The notes under the pieces: generated by a model
What the model was told of the DNA's origin: nothing
Seen by the model: only the letters and a program-made list of their open reading frames with translations
The model's database searches: none
Translations under genes and position numbers: made by a program
Assembly: GCF_026241105.1 (NCBI RefSeq)
Contig: NZ_JAPFFT010000011.1
Span: forward strand, 62,001-126,000
Direction of reading: 5' to 3'
Origin: Arthrobacter rhizophilus
GTDB taxonomy: Bacteria > Actinomycetota > Actinomycetes > Actinomycetales > Micrococcaceae
DNA length: 64,000 bases
Part shown: positions 1-8,683 of the stretch, in pieces
Layout: every line of letters begins with the position of its first letter
Position numbering within the stretch: the first letter of the stretch is position 1

Positions 1-57
1 GGTTGAGGTCGTCTCCGGGGCGCCGGTGCCCACTGTTTTCTTCGCCACACTTGACAT
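1..57 (-). CDS. N-terminus of a divergent protein, probably a transcriptional regulator (partial)
   Basis: Reading leftward from an ATG at 57, nineteen codons stay open to the window edge (MSSVAKKTVGTGAPETTST). The basic, Ser/Thr-rich start resembles the unstructured leader of many TetR-type regulators, but no domain is visible. It lies divergent from the MFS exporter, the usual place for the exporter's repressor, and two operator-like palindromes sit in the shared gap. No Shine-Dalgarno is visible, so it may be leaderless or start at the GTG at 48. The regulator assignment is inference from context. Confidence 0.4.
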   Translation of the reverse strand, partial: MSSVAKKTVGTGAPETTST

Positions 58-58
58 G

Positions 59-104
59 TTATCAGTCGATAACTAACTTTGGGGTTTAAGTAATCATTCG
101 ATTA
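59..104. promoter_or_regulatory. Paired operator palindromes between divergent genes
   Basis: Two copies of the same inverted repeat are visible: TTATCAGTCGATAA at 59-72 and TAATCATTCGATTA at 91-104, both fitting TWATC-N4-GATWA. Their centres are 32 bp apart, about three helical turns, which suits two repressor dimers on one DNA face. A TTGACA at 51-56 could be a -35 element for the MFS gene, placing the first palindrome in the promoter spacer. The probable ligand is the divergent regulator at the window edge; this is inferred. Confidence 0.6.
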
Positions 105-149
105 CAACATCCCGATAAAGCGGCACTTCAGCGACCCCGTGGAGTCATC

Positions 150-1619
150 ATGAAACGCACCATTCCCGTCTGGTTGGCCATTGTGGCCGCCTCCCTGCCT
201 GTCTTCATGGCCACACTGGACAACCTTGTGGTCACCAATGCCCTGCCCGTGATGCACAAGGCCCTTGGCGCGAGCGTCGAGGAACTGCAGTGGATCGTCA
301 ATGCCTACTCTCTCAGCTTCGCGGCATTCATGCTTTTAGCTGTCGGCCTGGGGGACCGCTTCGGCCGGCGCCACGTTTTCATCGCCGGCTTGGCCATCTT
401 CACCCTGGCTTCGGCGGCAGCAGCCGTCAGCACGGAACCGTGGCAGCTCATCGGCGCCCGCGCAGTCCAAGGCGTTGGTTCCGCGGCCCTCATGCCGCTT
501 TCGCTCACCCTTCTGGTGGGCTCGGTCAGCGACAAGCTGCGTCCGCTCGCCATCGGCATCTGGGGCGGCGTATCCGGCCTGGGTGTGGCCCTGGGTCCAT
601 TGATCGGCGGCGCCGTGGTTGAAGGCTGGAGCTGGGAAGCGATCTTCTGGCTCAATGTGCCCATCGGAATCCTGTCGATTCCTCTAGCGCTCTTCGCCCT
701 GCCGAATAGCTTCGGCGCCCGCGTTCGCGCCGACGTCGTAGGCCTTCTTCTCTCCGGACTGGGTCTCCTTGCGCTCGTGTTCGGCATTGTCCGCGGGAAC
801 GACGCCGGCTGGTCCAGTGCCGAAATGCTCGGCGCCTTGATCGGTGGTGGCGTCCTGCTGCTTGCCTTCGTGCTGTGGGAATCCCGTGTCGCAGCGCCGC
901 TGCTTCCGCTCAGGCTCTTCCGCGACCGCAGCTTCACAGTGGCCAACCTCATCGGCCTGACCTTCAGCTTCGGGATCTTCGGGTCTGTCTTCATCCTCAT
1001 CCAGTTCCTGCAAGTGGTGCAGGGTCACGGACCTCTCGCGGCCGGCGTCATGACCATGCCCTGGACCCTGGCGCCCATGTTTGTGGCACCGCTCGCAGGC
1101 CTGTTGGCACCGCGGCTCGGCACCAAGACGCTTATGGTCACAGGCCTCGCCTTGCTCACGGCGGGCATGTTCTGGCTGGCCGGAGTTCTTTCTGCGACCG
1201 TCCCGTATGAAACCCTGGTGCCCGGCTTCATTGCGGCGGGAATCGGCATGGGCCTGGTTTTCGCCCCGATGTCGACGGCGGTGCTCGCCAACATGCGCGC
1301 CGAGGACCACGCGAAGGCGAGCGGCACCAACTCCACGCTCCGGGAGATCGGTGTGGCCCTCGGTGTGGCCGTTCTGACGGCGGTCTTCACCGGAGCTGGC
1401 GGCAAACTCACCCCCACGGGCTACGTGGATGCAGCAATTCCCGCCATCTATGTTGGTGCGTCCGTGCTGGTCCTTGCCACCTTGGTGGCGTGGCTTCTTC
1501 CGTCCCGCACTCGCGCCGGTAGCCTGGCCGAGCAACTCGCCCCAAGCCAGGCGGAAACCGCAGCCGGCGTGGGCACCCGGGGGAGCGCCGCCGTCGAGCC
1601 TTCCCTTCAAACGGTCTAG
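150..1619 (+). CDS. MFS drug exporter, DHA2 (EmrB/QacA) family
   Basis: This 489-residue membrane protein has the 14-helix pattern of the DHA2 drug:H+ antiporters. The first helix carries a family-like acidic motif (LDNLVVTNALP, about residues 24-34), and the loop after helix 2 has the MFS signature GDRFGRRH. The protein would export a toxic or signalling compound across the cytoplasmic membrane using the proton gradient; the substrate cannot be told from sequence. The ATG at 150 follows GGAGTC with suitable spacing. It is divergent from a probable regulator and preceded by two matching operator palindromes, so induction by substrate is likely. A G/C-run hairpin follows the stop. Confidence 0.85.
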   Translation: MKRTIPVWLAIVAASLPVFMATLDNLVVTNALPVMHKALGASVEELQWIVNAYSLSFAAFMLLAVGLGDRFGRRHVFIAGLAIFTLASAAAAVSTEPWQLIGARAVQGVGSAALMPLSLTLLVGSVSDKLRPLAIGIWGGVSGLGVALGPLIGGAVVEGWSWEAIFWLNVPIGILSIPLALFALPNSFGARVRADVVGLLLSGLGLLALVFGIVRGNDAGWSSAEMLGALIGGGVLLLAFVLWESRVAAPLLPLRLFRDRSFTVANLIGLTFSFGIFGSVFILIQFLQVVQGHGPLAAGVMTMPWTLAPMFVAPLAGLLAPRLGTKTLMVTGLALLTAGMFWLAGVLSATVPYETLVPGFIAAGIGMGLVFAPMSTAVLANMRAEDHAKASGTNSTLREIGVALGVAVLTAVFTGAGGKLTPTGYVDAAIPAIYVGASVLVLATLVAWLLPSRTRAGSLAEQLAPSQAETAAGVGTRGSAAVEPSLQTV

Positions 1620-1641
1620 CCAACGCCCCGCTAATTCGCGG

Positions 1642-1703
1642 GTGTGGGGCGGGGGGGGGGGGGGGGGGCGCGCCGCCCCCCCCCCCCCCCCCCCGGCCCA
1701 CAC
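1642..1703. repeat. G18/C19 homopolymer hairpin, possible terminator or assembly artefact
   Basis: Eighteen consecutive G (1651-1668) are followed by a short GC linker and nineteen consecutive C (1676-1694), flanked by gtgtggg (1642-1648) and cccacac (1697-1703). Together they form one long inverted repeat 22 bp after the MFS stop codon, where a terminator is expected. Such long pure runs are rare in Micrococcaceae and prone to slippage and sequencing error, so run lengths may be wrong. Confidence 0.6.
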
Positions 1704-1781
1704 CCACGGTCTCGGCGTTGCCGCGGAGCCGGAGCGATTGCCCTCTACCAGTTTTCCGGCTCCGCCGATAGCCTTTGGCAC

Positions 1782-2159
1782 ATGGACTGGAAACTCGAAC
1801 TTGTGTTTGTCCCTGTGTCCGATGTGGACCGCGCCAAGGATTTCTACGTCAACAAGGTGGGCTTCAATGCCGACTACGACGAGCGGCCCATGGACGGCAT
1901 CCGCTTTGTCCAGCTGACTCCGCCAGGCTCGGCCTGCTCCATCTGCATCGGCGAGGGCCTCAACGATGCCCCTCCCGGCACTGCTCCCAGCCTGCAGATG
2001 GTGGTGGGCGACATTCAGGAGGCACACGACCAACTGAAGGCCAACGGCGTGGAAGTCAGCGAGATCGACGTCCAGGATTGGGGCCACTTTGTGTACTTCG
2101 CCGATCCGGACGGCAACAAATGGGCTGTCCAGTACATCCCCAGCAGGCCCAACGGCTAG
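1782..2159 (+). CDS. VOC (glyoxalase/bleomycin-resistance-like) protein, 125 aa
   Basis: The protein has one vicinal-oxygen-chelate module: the opening strand ending VPVSDVDRAKDFY, a central LQMVVGDIQEAHDQLKANGVE, and the closing strand FADPDGNKWAVQY. The family includes lyases, dioxygenases and antibiotic-binding proteins, usually as metal-binding dimers; the actual substrate is unknown. The ATG at 1782 starts the first VOC strand, MDWKLELVFV. Starts further upstream would run translation through the G/C homopolymer and add residues unlike the family. No good ribosome binding site is visible. It may be co-induced with the upstream exporter as a sequestration or modification protein, but that is only inference. 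Confidence 0.8.
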   Translation: MDWKLELVFVPVSDVDRAKDFYVNKVGFNADYDERPMDGIRFVQLTPPGSACSICIGEGLNDAPPGTAPSLQMVVGDIQEAHDQLKANGVEVSEIDVQDWGHFVYFADPDGNKWAVQYIPSRPNG

Positions 2160-2213
2160 GACTCACGCCGTAAAAGTTAGTGTGCGGCCGGGCCGTGCGG
2201 GCAGGATGGATGC

Positions 2214-2891
2214 ATGAACCTGCCTGCTGAATCCGTGAAAACCCTGACCGTCCGGGCTGTTCTCTTCGATATGGACGGTACCTTGGTGGACTCCACCGCG
2301 ATCGTGGAACAGGTGTGGAGCGAATTCGCCAGCCGCTATGGACTGGACATCGAGGAGATCCTGCGGACCTCCCACGGCGTCCAGGCCAAGGACACGGTGC
2401 GCCGCTTCGCCCCGGCGGGAGCTGACATCGACGCGCTCGCCGAGGAACTCGGGGAGATGGAGCGGACGCGGACGGACGGGATTGTGGCATTGCCCGGAGC
2501 CGCGGAGCTGCTGGAGTCCTTGCCTGCCGACGCCGTCGCGATGGTCACCTCGGCCGATCGGATCCTCGCCGGGGTGCGCATGCAAGCAGCCGGCCTCGGC
2601 ATGCCGGCTACAACCGTGACCTCCGAGGCCGTGACCCGCGGCAAGCCGGACCCGGAGGGGTACCTCACGGCTGCCGCGCTGCTCGGCGCCGAGCCGGCCG
2701 ACGTCGTCGTTTTCGAGGACGCTCCGGCGGGCATCGCTGCAGCGCTCGCCGCCGGAATGAGGACGGTCGTAGTGGGCGACGCCGGTGGCCACGTGGCAGA
2801 TAGGCTGTGGCAGATCGCGGATTACTCCGCCGTCTCTGCCACAGCCGTTCTGGACGCTTCGGGCCGCAGGGTCATCGAACTGCGGTTCTAA
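2214..2891 (+). CDS. HAD-superfamily sugar/polyol phosphatase
   Basis: This 225-residue HAD hydrolase has motif I DMDGTLVDST (nucleophile Asp19, acid/base Asp21), motif II around MVTSADR, the motif III lysine in TRGKPDPEGY, and motif IV VVVFEDAPAGI. A helical cap lies between motifs I and II, as in the beta-phosphoglucomutase/GPP/DOG phosphatase branch, so a small phosphosugar or glycerol phosphate is the likely substrate. It could also be a mutase, but no mutase-specific residues are clear. It stands alone on the plus strand, convergent with the leftward glycosyltransferase operon whose last gene ends 20 bp away. Confidence 0.85.
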   Translation: MNLPAESVKTLTVRAVLFDMDGTLVDSTAIVEQVWSEFASRYGLDIEEILRTSHGVQAKDTVRRFAPAGADIDALAEELGEMERTRTDGIVALPGAAELLESLPADAVAMVTSADRILAGVRMQAAGLGMPATTVTSEAVTRGKPDPEGYLTAAALLGAEPADVVVFEDAPAGIAAALAAGMRTVVVGDAGGHVADRLWQIADYSAVSATAVLDASGRRVIELRF

Positions 2892-2910
2892 CCGGTCGAG
2901 GCCAGGCAGC

Positions 2911-5001
2911 TCAGCCGGCCAGCGCGTACACCGTGGTCCCGCCGATGGTTTGCGCCTGGAAGTTCGCGGCCACCCATTGCGCAATCTGGGCCGGAGCCGC
3001 CGATCCACTATCAGCCTGCATGGTGCCGCCGGCGATGAAGTAGTGGATCTTGCCCTGTGCCACGAGTTGCTGGAACTGCTCGAGCGTAGGGGACGGATCC
3101 GTTCCGTTGAATCCGCCCACCGCCATGACGGGCAGTTCAGTGGCAAGCTGGTAGCCCGCCGCGTTGTTGGAACCTACGACGGCGGCCGCCCAGGTGTAGC
3201 TCGACGCGCCGGTTTTCAATGCGGCAACCAACTCCGACGACGGCGTGGTGGCGCCGAGCAGGCCGCCCATGCCGCCACCTTGCCGGTTCCCGCCAAAGCC
3301 GCCCTGCGTGCCCTGCTGGAGTGCTTGCGGCGGCGTGTTTTGGGCGGTGTTTTGGCCAAGGCCGGCTTGTCCGAAACCTCCCCTGCCACCTCCGCCGAAG
3401 CCACCGAATCCAGTGGTCGGACCCGCACTGACGATTGCACCGCTGTGCGTCGCGGATGCGGTTGAGATCGAGTACGCCAGGGGGCCGGCGAGCGACGCCG
3501 CGAGAGCGAGCGCCGCCGTCGTGCGCTGGAAGATGCGGGAGGTGAAGCGCCCGGCGAGCAGCAGCGCGGCCGCGGCCACCAAGGCGCCCAACAGCACCAG
3601 CCAGCGTAGGAATGGGCCATACGCTGTGGTGCTGCCCAGAAGATCGAAGGCCATGAATCCGGCCGCGGCCACGGCTGCGGCAAGCAGTGCCGCGGCGACG
3701 AGCTGGCCGCGACGCTGCCACAAAAGCACCCCGCCCAGGCCGGCTAGCCCGGCGATGCCCGGAGCCAGGGCCACAGCGTAGTAGGGATGGATGATGCCGG
3801 CCATGAAGCTGAAGACCAGTCCGGTGACGAGCACCCACGCGCCCCACACGATCACCGAGGCGCGGACGGCATCCGCGCGAGGGGCACGTCGACCCAGCCA
3901 CAGCAGCCCCGCCCCGAGGATCAGCACGGAAGGCAGCAGCCACGCGATCTGGCCGCCGAACTCGCTGTTGAACATCCGGAACAGGCCGGGAACGCCCCAA
4001 CCATTGCCGCCGCCAACGCTGCCGGTCTCCTGGCCGCTGAGCCTGCCCAGGCCGTTGTAGCCGAGCGTCAGTTCCAGGATTGAGTTGTTCTGGGAGCCGC
4101 CTATGTAAGGACGCATGTTCGCCGGAATGAGTTCGACGACGGCGAGCCACCAAGCAGCGGCTCCCACCATGGCTGCCCCTGCGCTCAGCAACCGAAGCAG
4201 CCGACGGCCCACTCCACCCTGCGCGGCGACCACATAGGCAACGGCGAATCCAGGAACCACCAGCAGGACCTGGAGTTGTTTGGTGAGGAACCCGAAGCCC
4301 AGGAACACCCCGGCCAGCAGGAGCCAGCGCAGCTTGTTGTCTTGGATGGACCGCAGCGTGGCGTACCCGGCAGCCGTCATGAGCAGCACCAACAGGGCGT
4401 CCGGGTTGTTGAAGCGGAACATCAGCGTGGCTACAGGCGTGATGGCCATGACGACGGCGGCCAGCAGCCCCGCTCGGTGGGCGAGCCGAGGATCGCCCGT
4501 TGCCGGGGCCCCGGTTCGCCGCACTGCCAAGTACAGCAGCCAGGCCGTCGCTACTCCCATGAGCGCCTCGGGAACCAGGACACTCCAGGAACTCAGTCCG
4601 AAGATCCGCACCGAGAGGCCCATGATCCACAGCGATGCCGGCGGTTTATCCACGGTGATGGAGTTGGCGGCGTCGGAGGATCCGAAGAACCAGGCAGCCC
4701 AATCCTGCGAACCGGCCTGGGCTGCCGCGGAATAGAACGGGTTGGCCCAGCCGGAAGCACCGAGGTTCCAGAGGTACAGGACCGCCGTCGCAACGAGCAC
4801 GCTGGCCAGTTCCACGCGGTGGCGAAGGGTTTGGCGGCTTCGGCCAATGCGGGACCGGCCGTCCTGGACTTGCGGCGCTTGTGTTCGCGGCAGAAGTATC
4901 AAGCGGGATCGCGAGACCAACGGCAGGGGTGGAGCCTCGTGCTCTGATGTGGGATCGGTGTCCGGCTTCGAGCCGGTGTCTGTCGAGTAGGAAGTGGTCA
5001 T
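2911..5001 (-). CDS. GT39-type (ArnT/PMT-like) membrane glycosyltransferase, copy 2
   Basis: This is a 696-residue polytopic GT-C enzyme with a cytoplasmic N-tail, a first helix near residues 63-80, and a large first loop with SSDAANSITVDKPPASLW (VDKPP about 117-121) typical of polyprenyl-phosphate-sugar-dependent GT39 enzymes. About ten further helices follow, then a Gly-rich stretch (GFGGFGGGGRGGFG) and an extracellular alpha/beta domain ending QAQTIGGTTVYALAG. It would transfer a sugar, probably mannose from a polyprenyl phosphate carrier, to a protein or wall polymer outside the membrane. It is a clear paralogue of the next gene upstream, with the same motifs in the same order, so a tandem duplication is likely. 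Six bases separate the two genes, indicating one operon with the GT2-GtrA gene that could supply the lipid-linked sugar. Confidence 0.85.
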   Translation of the reverse strand: MTTSYSTDTGSKPDTDPTSEHEAPPLPLVSRSRLILLPRTQAPQVQDGRSRIGRSRQTLRHRVELASVLVATAVLYLWNLGASGWANPFYSAAAQAGSQDWAAWFFGSSDAANSITVDKPPASLWIMGLSVRIFGLSSWSVLVPEALMGVATAWLLYLAVRRTGAPATGDPRLAHRAGLLAAVVMAITPVATLMFRFNNPDALLVLLMTAAGYATLRSIQDNKLRWLLLAGVFLGFGFLTKQLQVLLVVPGFAVAYVVAAQGGVGRRLLRLLSAGAAMVGAAAWWLAVVELIPANMRPYIGGSQNNSILELTLGYNGLGRLSGQETGSVGGGNGWGVPGLFRMFNSEFGGQIAWLLPSVLILGAGLLWLGRRAPRADAVRASVIVWGAWVLVTGLVFSFMAGIIHPYYAVALAPGIAGLAGLGGVLLWQRRGQLVAAALLAAAVAAAGFMAFDLLGSTTAYGPFLRWLVLLGALVAAAALLLAGRFTSRIFQRTTAALALAASLAGPLAYSISTASATHSGAIVSAGPTTGFGGFGGGGRGGFGQAGLGQNTAQNTPPQALQQGTQGGFGGNRQGGGMGGLLGATTPSSELVAALKTGASSYTWAAAVVGSNNAAGYQLATELPVMAVGGFNGTDPSPTLEQFQQLVAQGKIHYFIAGGTMQADSGSAAPAQIAQWVAANFQAQTIGGTTVYALAG

Positions 5002-5007
5002 CGGAGG

Positions 5008-7095
5008 CTACTTTGTCAGCTTGTAGACGGTGGAGTTGCCGACAGTCTGGGCCTGGAAGTTTGCCTGGACCCAAGCAGCCACCTCGGAGTTTCCGCCTTG
5101 GCCGCCGAATCCACCGCCGCCCATGCCGCCGCCAGCGATGAAGTAGCCGATCTGTCCCTTGGCTACCATGTCCTGGAACTGTGCCAGCGTGGGGTAGGGG
5201 TCGCCGCCGTTCCAGCCACCGAGTGCGATCACGTTGGTGTTCGTTGCGAGCTCGAGGCTGGCCGCCTGGGTGGCGCCGGAAACGATCGCGGACCACTTGG
5301 TGGTGGTGGACGTCAGCAGCGCGGTCAGTCCGGCGTCGGCCGTCCCCTCGCCACCCGGGCCGCCTGCGGCCTGGGTCGGAGCGCCTGTCGTATCTCCCGT
5401 ACCCAAATCCCGGCCGCCGAACCCGGCGCGGTTTCCGAAACCGCCCATGGCGGAGCCGCTGGGACCCGACGTCGGGATGGAACCGGAGTGTGCGGTAGCC
5501 GCCGTCGCGAGCGTCCACGCCGCGGTGCCGAGGCCGCCCGCCAGGAGGGAAACGACGACGACGGCTGCGGCCGCCGCGCTGCGGAACCGGCCGGCGGGCC
5601 GTACTGAGTCGAGGCGAAGCAGGATTGCGGCGGCGGCCACCACGCCCAGGACGACGATCACGATGCGCAGCCAGGGAAGCCACGAGGTATCACGGCCCAG
5701 AAGAACCGCGGACCAGACCGAACTGCCGAGGACCACCACGGCCAGGATGATCCTGGCGGGCCAGTACCCGCGGCCCCGCCACAGTTCCACACTGCCGATG
5801 CCCACCAAGGCCGCGATTGCCGGGGCGAGGGCTACTGCGTAGTACGGGTGGACAATGCCGCTCATGAAGCTGAAGACGCCCGCGGTGACCAGAAGCCAGC
5901 CACCCCACAGGATCAACGAGGCCCGGGTACGCGAGGCTCGTGCTTCCCGGCGGGTGAACCACAGGCCGGCAGCCAGCAGGATCAAGGCCGCAGGCAGAAG
6001 CCAGGAGACCTCGGCGCCGAAGCTCGTGCCGAACATGCGGGCGATCCCCGCAGCTCCACCGAAGCCGGCGTTGCCGCCACCGCTACCGCCGCCACCGAAG
6101 CCGCCCAGGCCACCTGCTGGAGCACCGGCTGCACCGCCTCCGCCGCCGGGCATGCCTTCGCCCGAGCCCGTAATGCGGGACAGCCCGTTGTAGCCGAAGG
6201 TCAGCTCGAGGAAGCTGTTGGTTGTCGACCCTGCCATGTAAGGCCGTGCCGAAGCCGGAGTCAGTTGGAAAAGAGCGATGTAGCTGCCTGCCACTGCTGC
6301 GATACCGGCCAGTGCGCCGAGCAGGTGCAGCAGCCTCCGCCGCAACGGGGTGGGGGCGGCCCAGAGGTACGCGAGTCCCAGGCCCGGAACAATCAGGAAA
6401 CCCTGCAGCATCTTGCTCAGGAAGGCCAGACCCACCACGGCTCCGGCTGCGGCGAGCCACTTCCAGCCCGCGCGTTCAATAGCGCGAGTGGTGAAGTACG
6501 CCGCCACCACCAGGCATAGGGTCAGCATGGCGTCGGGGTTGTTGAAGCGGAACATGAGCGCGGCCACGGGGGTCAGCGCCAGCGCGCCACCGGCCAGCAA
6601 GCCTGCGCCCGGTCCGGACACGCGCTTGACCGCCAGATAGAGGAAGCCGACGGCGGCTACGCCCATCAGTGCCTCAGGAACCAGCATGCTTAGGGACGAG
6701 AAGCCGAAGATCCGGCCCACCAAGGCCGGGATCCATAGCGATGCCGGTGGCTTGTCCACCGTGATGGCATTGCCTGCGTCGAGCGAACCGAACAGCAATG
6801 CTGTCCAGTCCTTGGTACCTGCCTGGATGGCCGCGGCGTAGAAGGAGTTTCCGTAGCCGGTGGCCGCGAGGTTCCACAGATACAGGAACGCGGTGGCCAC
6901 GAGAAGCCCGGCGGCGGACGGCCGTACCCAGCGGGGCTGCCTGCCAAAGGCGTATCGGGTCCAGCGGGGAGTGACTCCCGGGGCCCCGGGAGTTGATGGG
7001 CCTGTGGAGCGACTGCCGTGGGCTGTGTCCCCAGAGCCAGAAGTGACAGTTCCGGCGGCGGGCTCTGTGCCTGCGTGAGAGATCGTGGAGGTCAT
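5008..7095 (-). CDS. GT39-type (ArnT/PMT-like) membrane glycosyltransferase, copy 1
   Basis: The 695-residue protein begins at the ATG at 7095, which overlaps the TGA of the upstream GT2-GtrA gene (ATGA, 7092-7095), so the two are translationally coupled. It has the same plan as its downstream paralogue: a proline/threonine-rich cytoplasmic tail, helix 1 near residues 60-78, GNAITVDKPPASLWIPA (VDKPP about 113-117), multiple helices, HPYYAVALAPAIA, a Gly-rich stretch and a C-terminal domain ending QAQTVGNSTVYKLTK. The role is probably extracytoplasmic glycosylation with a polyprenyl-phosphate sugar. A longer reading from 7908 is open in this frame but overlaps the upstream gene completely and is not coding. 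Confidence 0.85.
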   Translation of the reverse strand: MTSTISHAGTEPAAGTVTSGSGDTAHGSRSTGPSTPGAPGVTPRWTRYAFGRQPRWVRPSAAGLLVATAFLYLWNLAATGYGNSFYAAAIQAGTKDWTALLFGSLDAGNAITVDKPPASLWIPALVGRIFGFSSLSMLVPEALMGVAAVGFLYLAVKRVSGPGAGLLAGGALALTPVAALMFRFNNPDAMLTLCLVVAAYFTTRAIERAGWKWLAAAGAVVGLAFLSKMLQGFLIVPGLGLAYLWAAPTPLRRRLLHLLGALAGIAAVAGSYIALFQLTPASARPYMAGSTTNSFLELTFGYNGLSRITGSGEGMPGGGGGAAGAPAGGLGGFGGGGSGGGNAGFGGAAGIARMFGTSFGAEVSWLLPAALILLAAGLWFTRREARASRTRASLILWGGWLLVTAGVFSFMSGIVHPYYAVALAPAIAALVGIGSVELWRGRGYWPARIILAVVVLGSSVWSAVLLGRDTSWLPWLRIVIVVLGVVAAAAILLRLDSVRPAGRFRSAAAAAVVVVSLLAGGLGTAAWTLATAATAHSGSIPTSGPSGSAMGGFGNRAGFGGRDLGTGDTTGAPTQAAGGPGGEGTADAGLTALLTSTTTKWSAIVSGATQAASLELATNTNVIALGGWNGGDPYPTLAQFQDMVAKGQIGYFIAGGGMGGGGFGGQGGNSEVAAWVQANFQAQTVGNSTVYKLTK

Positions 7096-8549
7096 GATGC
7101 TGCCGTTTCTGTGAGCGGGCTGTCTGGTGAGGTTGATTCGATCGCGGGCTCCGGCCGCGCCTCCGCCGACGGGACCGGCAGCGGAGGCGGCGCCGGCCGT
7201 GTTCCGGGCCGCCGGAAGACCCACAGCCGGAACAACAGGAAGCGGACCGCAGTGGCGGCGAGGTTTGCCCCGACCACGGTGAGGAGCTCGCCCCAGCGGT
7301 CCGGCGTCGTCGTACTGTGCACCAAGGCGAGCGCCCCGGAAGTGAGCGCAAGGCCGATGCCGAAGACGATCAATCCCTCGAAGTGATGCCGTACGGGATT
7401 GCCGCCCTGGATGCCGAACGTGAAGCGCCGATTGGCGCCGGTGTTGGCGATGGCCGTGATGAGCAGCGCAAGGAAGTTGGCCAGCTGCGGGTCCATGAAA
7501 CCGCGGCAAAACAAGAAGATGAGCACGTAGGCGAGGGTCGACGCGGCACCGATCGCGGCGAACCGGACCAGTTGCCCGAACAGGCTGCTGCGCGGATTCT
7601 GTTCTGCCGCACGGGACGACGCCGGGAGCGGGCCGCGGGCAAGGGCCGCACGGAGTTCCGGGATGGGAATGCGTCCGGAGAGGAGGTCCCGCGTGAGCCG
7701 GACCATGCCGCGGATGTCGGCCAGCGCGGTGCGCACCACGTCGACGCTGGAATTGGGATCGTCGATCCAGTCCACGGGCACTTCGTGGACCCTGAGGCCG
7801 CAGCGTTCCGCGAGGACTAAAAGTTCCGTGTCGAAGAACCACGAGTTGTCCATGGTGTGGGGGAGGATCTGGTGGGCAACGTCGGCCCGGATCGCTTTGA
7901 AGCCGCACTGGGCATCACTGAAGCGGGCGCCCATGAACGAGTGCAGCATCAGGTTGTAGCTGCGCGAGATGAATTCGCGCTTGGGGCCGCGGACAACCCG
8001 GGAGTTTCGGGTCAGCCTTGTGCCGATGGCGAGGTCCGAATGGCCGGAGATCAGTGGCGCCAAAAGGGGTGCCAGTGCCGCGAGATCCGTGGACAGATCC
8101 ACGTCCATGTAGGCCAGAACGGGCGACGGCGATGCGAGCCACACCTTGCGCAACGCGTTGCCGCGTCCCTTCTCCTCAAAATGGACCACCACGAGCTCCG
8201 GCAATTCCCTGGCCAGCCGTTCGGCGATTTTCAGGGTGCTGTCCGTGCTGGCGTTGTCGGCCACGGTGATGCGGAAGCCGTGAGGGAAAGATTCGCGCAA
8301 ATGGCCGTGAAGCCTGCGCAGGCACTCTTCGAGGTCGCGCTCCTCGTTGAAGACGGGGATCGTGACGTCGAGGACGGGGGCTGTGGTGTGGATGTCCACG
8401 GGGGCGCGCCGCACAGTGCTGTATTGAACGGCAGTGCTGTATTGAACGGCAGTGCTGCGTTGAATGGGGGTTCTGGGTTGAATCGGGAGGCCCGGCGGCA
8501 CCACCGCGGGGTCCTTCAGGGTTCCTGTGGTGGATTCGATGAGCGTCAT
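7092..8549 (-). CDS. Polyprenyl-phosphate mannosyltransferase-like GT2 fused to GtrA membrane domain
   Basis: The 485-residue protein joins two domains. Residues about 58-290 are a GT2 transferase of the dolichol-phosphate mannose synthase type (VTIPVFNEERDLEECL, ADNASTDST, and the DXD-like YMDVDLSTD near 147-155). Residues about 320-455 are a four-helix GtrA domain starting FGQLVRFAAIGAASTLAY. Such fusions make a polyprenyl-phosphate sugar and help present it across the membrane. The two downstream GT39 genes are plausible users of that donor. The first 57 residues are poorly conserved and contain a tandem repeat of TAVQYS, so the true start may lie downstream of the ATG at 8549. The stop overlaps the next start by four bases. 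Confidence 0.85.
   Translation of the reverse strand: MTLIESTTGTLKDPAVVPPGLPIQPRTPIQRSTAVQYSTAVQYSTVRRAPVDIHTTAPVLDVTIPVFNEERDLEECLRRLHGHLRESFPHGFRITVADNASTDSTLKIAERLARELPELVVVHFEEKGRGNALRKVWLASPSPVLAYMDVDLSTDLAALAPLLAPLISGHSDLAIGTRLTRNSRVVRGPKREFISRSYNLMLHSFMGARFSDAQCGFKAIRADVAHQILPHTMDNSWFFDTELLVLAERCGLRVHEVPVDWIDDPNSSVDVVRTALADIRGMVRLTRDLLSGRIPIPELRAALARGPLPASSRAAEQNPRSSLFGQLVRFAAIGAASTLAYVLIFLFCRGFMDPQLANFLALLITAIANTGANRRFTFGIQGGNPVRHHFEGLIVFGIGLALTSGALALVHSTTTPDRWGELLTVVGANLAATAVRFLLFRLWVFRRPGTRPAPPPLPVPSAEARPEPAIESTSPDSPLTETAAS
8414..8467. repeat. Three tandem 18-bp units inside the GT2-GtrA reading frame
   Basis: The unit cagtgctgtattgaacgg occurs perfectly at 8414-8431 and 8432-8449 and with three changes at 8450-8467. 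Read on the coding strand it encodes repeats of Ala-Val-Gln-Tyr-Ser-Thr type in the extreme N-terminus. An 18-bp unit keeps frame, so copy-number change would lengthen or shorten the tail without breaking the enzyme. Confidence 0.85.
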
Positions 8550-8635
8550 GTATCCAGAGTGCCGCCGCCGATTATGAGTCCTTTAGGCGGAACCTGTGAC
8601 GCGGCTGTGGATGTAGGGGAGGCCTGATTAATGCA

Positions 8636-8670
8636 GTAGAGGTCCGCCCCCTGAAGGGACGGACCTCTAC
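8636..8670. terminator. Hairpin after the transglycosylase gene
   Basis: An 11-bp perfect stem, gtagaggtccg (8636-8646) and cggacctctac (8660-8670), with a 13-nt loop lies 13 bp beyond the transglycosylase stop on its transcribed side. There is no T-run, as is common for actinobacterial terminators. Confidence 0.65.
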
Positions 8671-8683
8671 GTACTTTGCGCGC

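Noticed and set aside
684..2087. Long open frame on the minus strand opposite the MFS and VOC genes
   Set aside because: It translates to low-complexity His/Arg/Gly-rich sequence, crosses the G/C homopolymer and mirrors the codon pattern of the real plus-strand genes.
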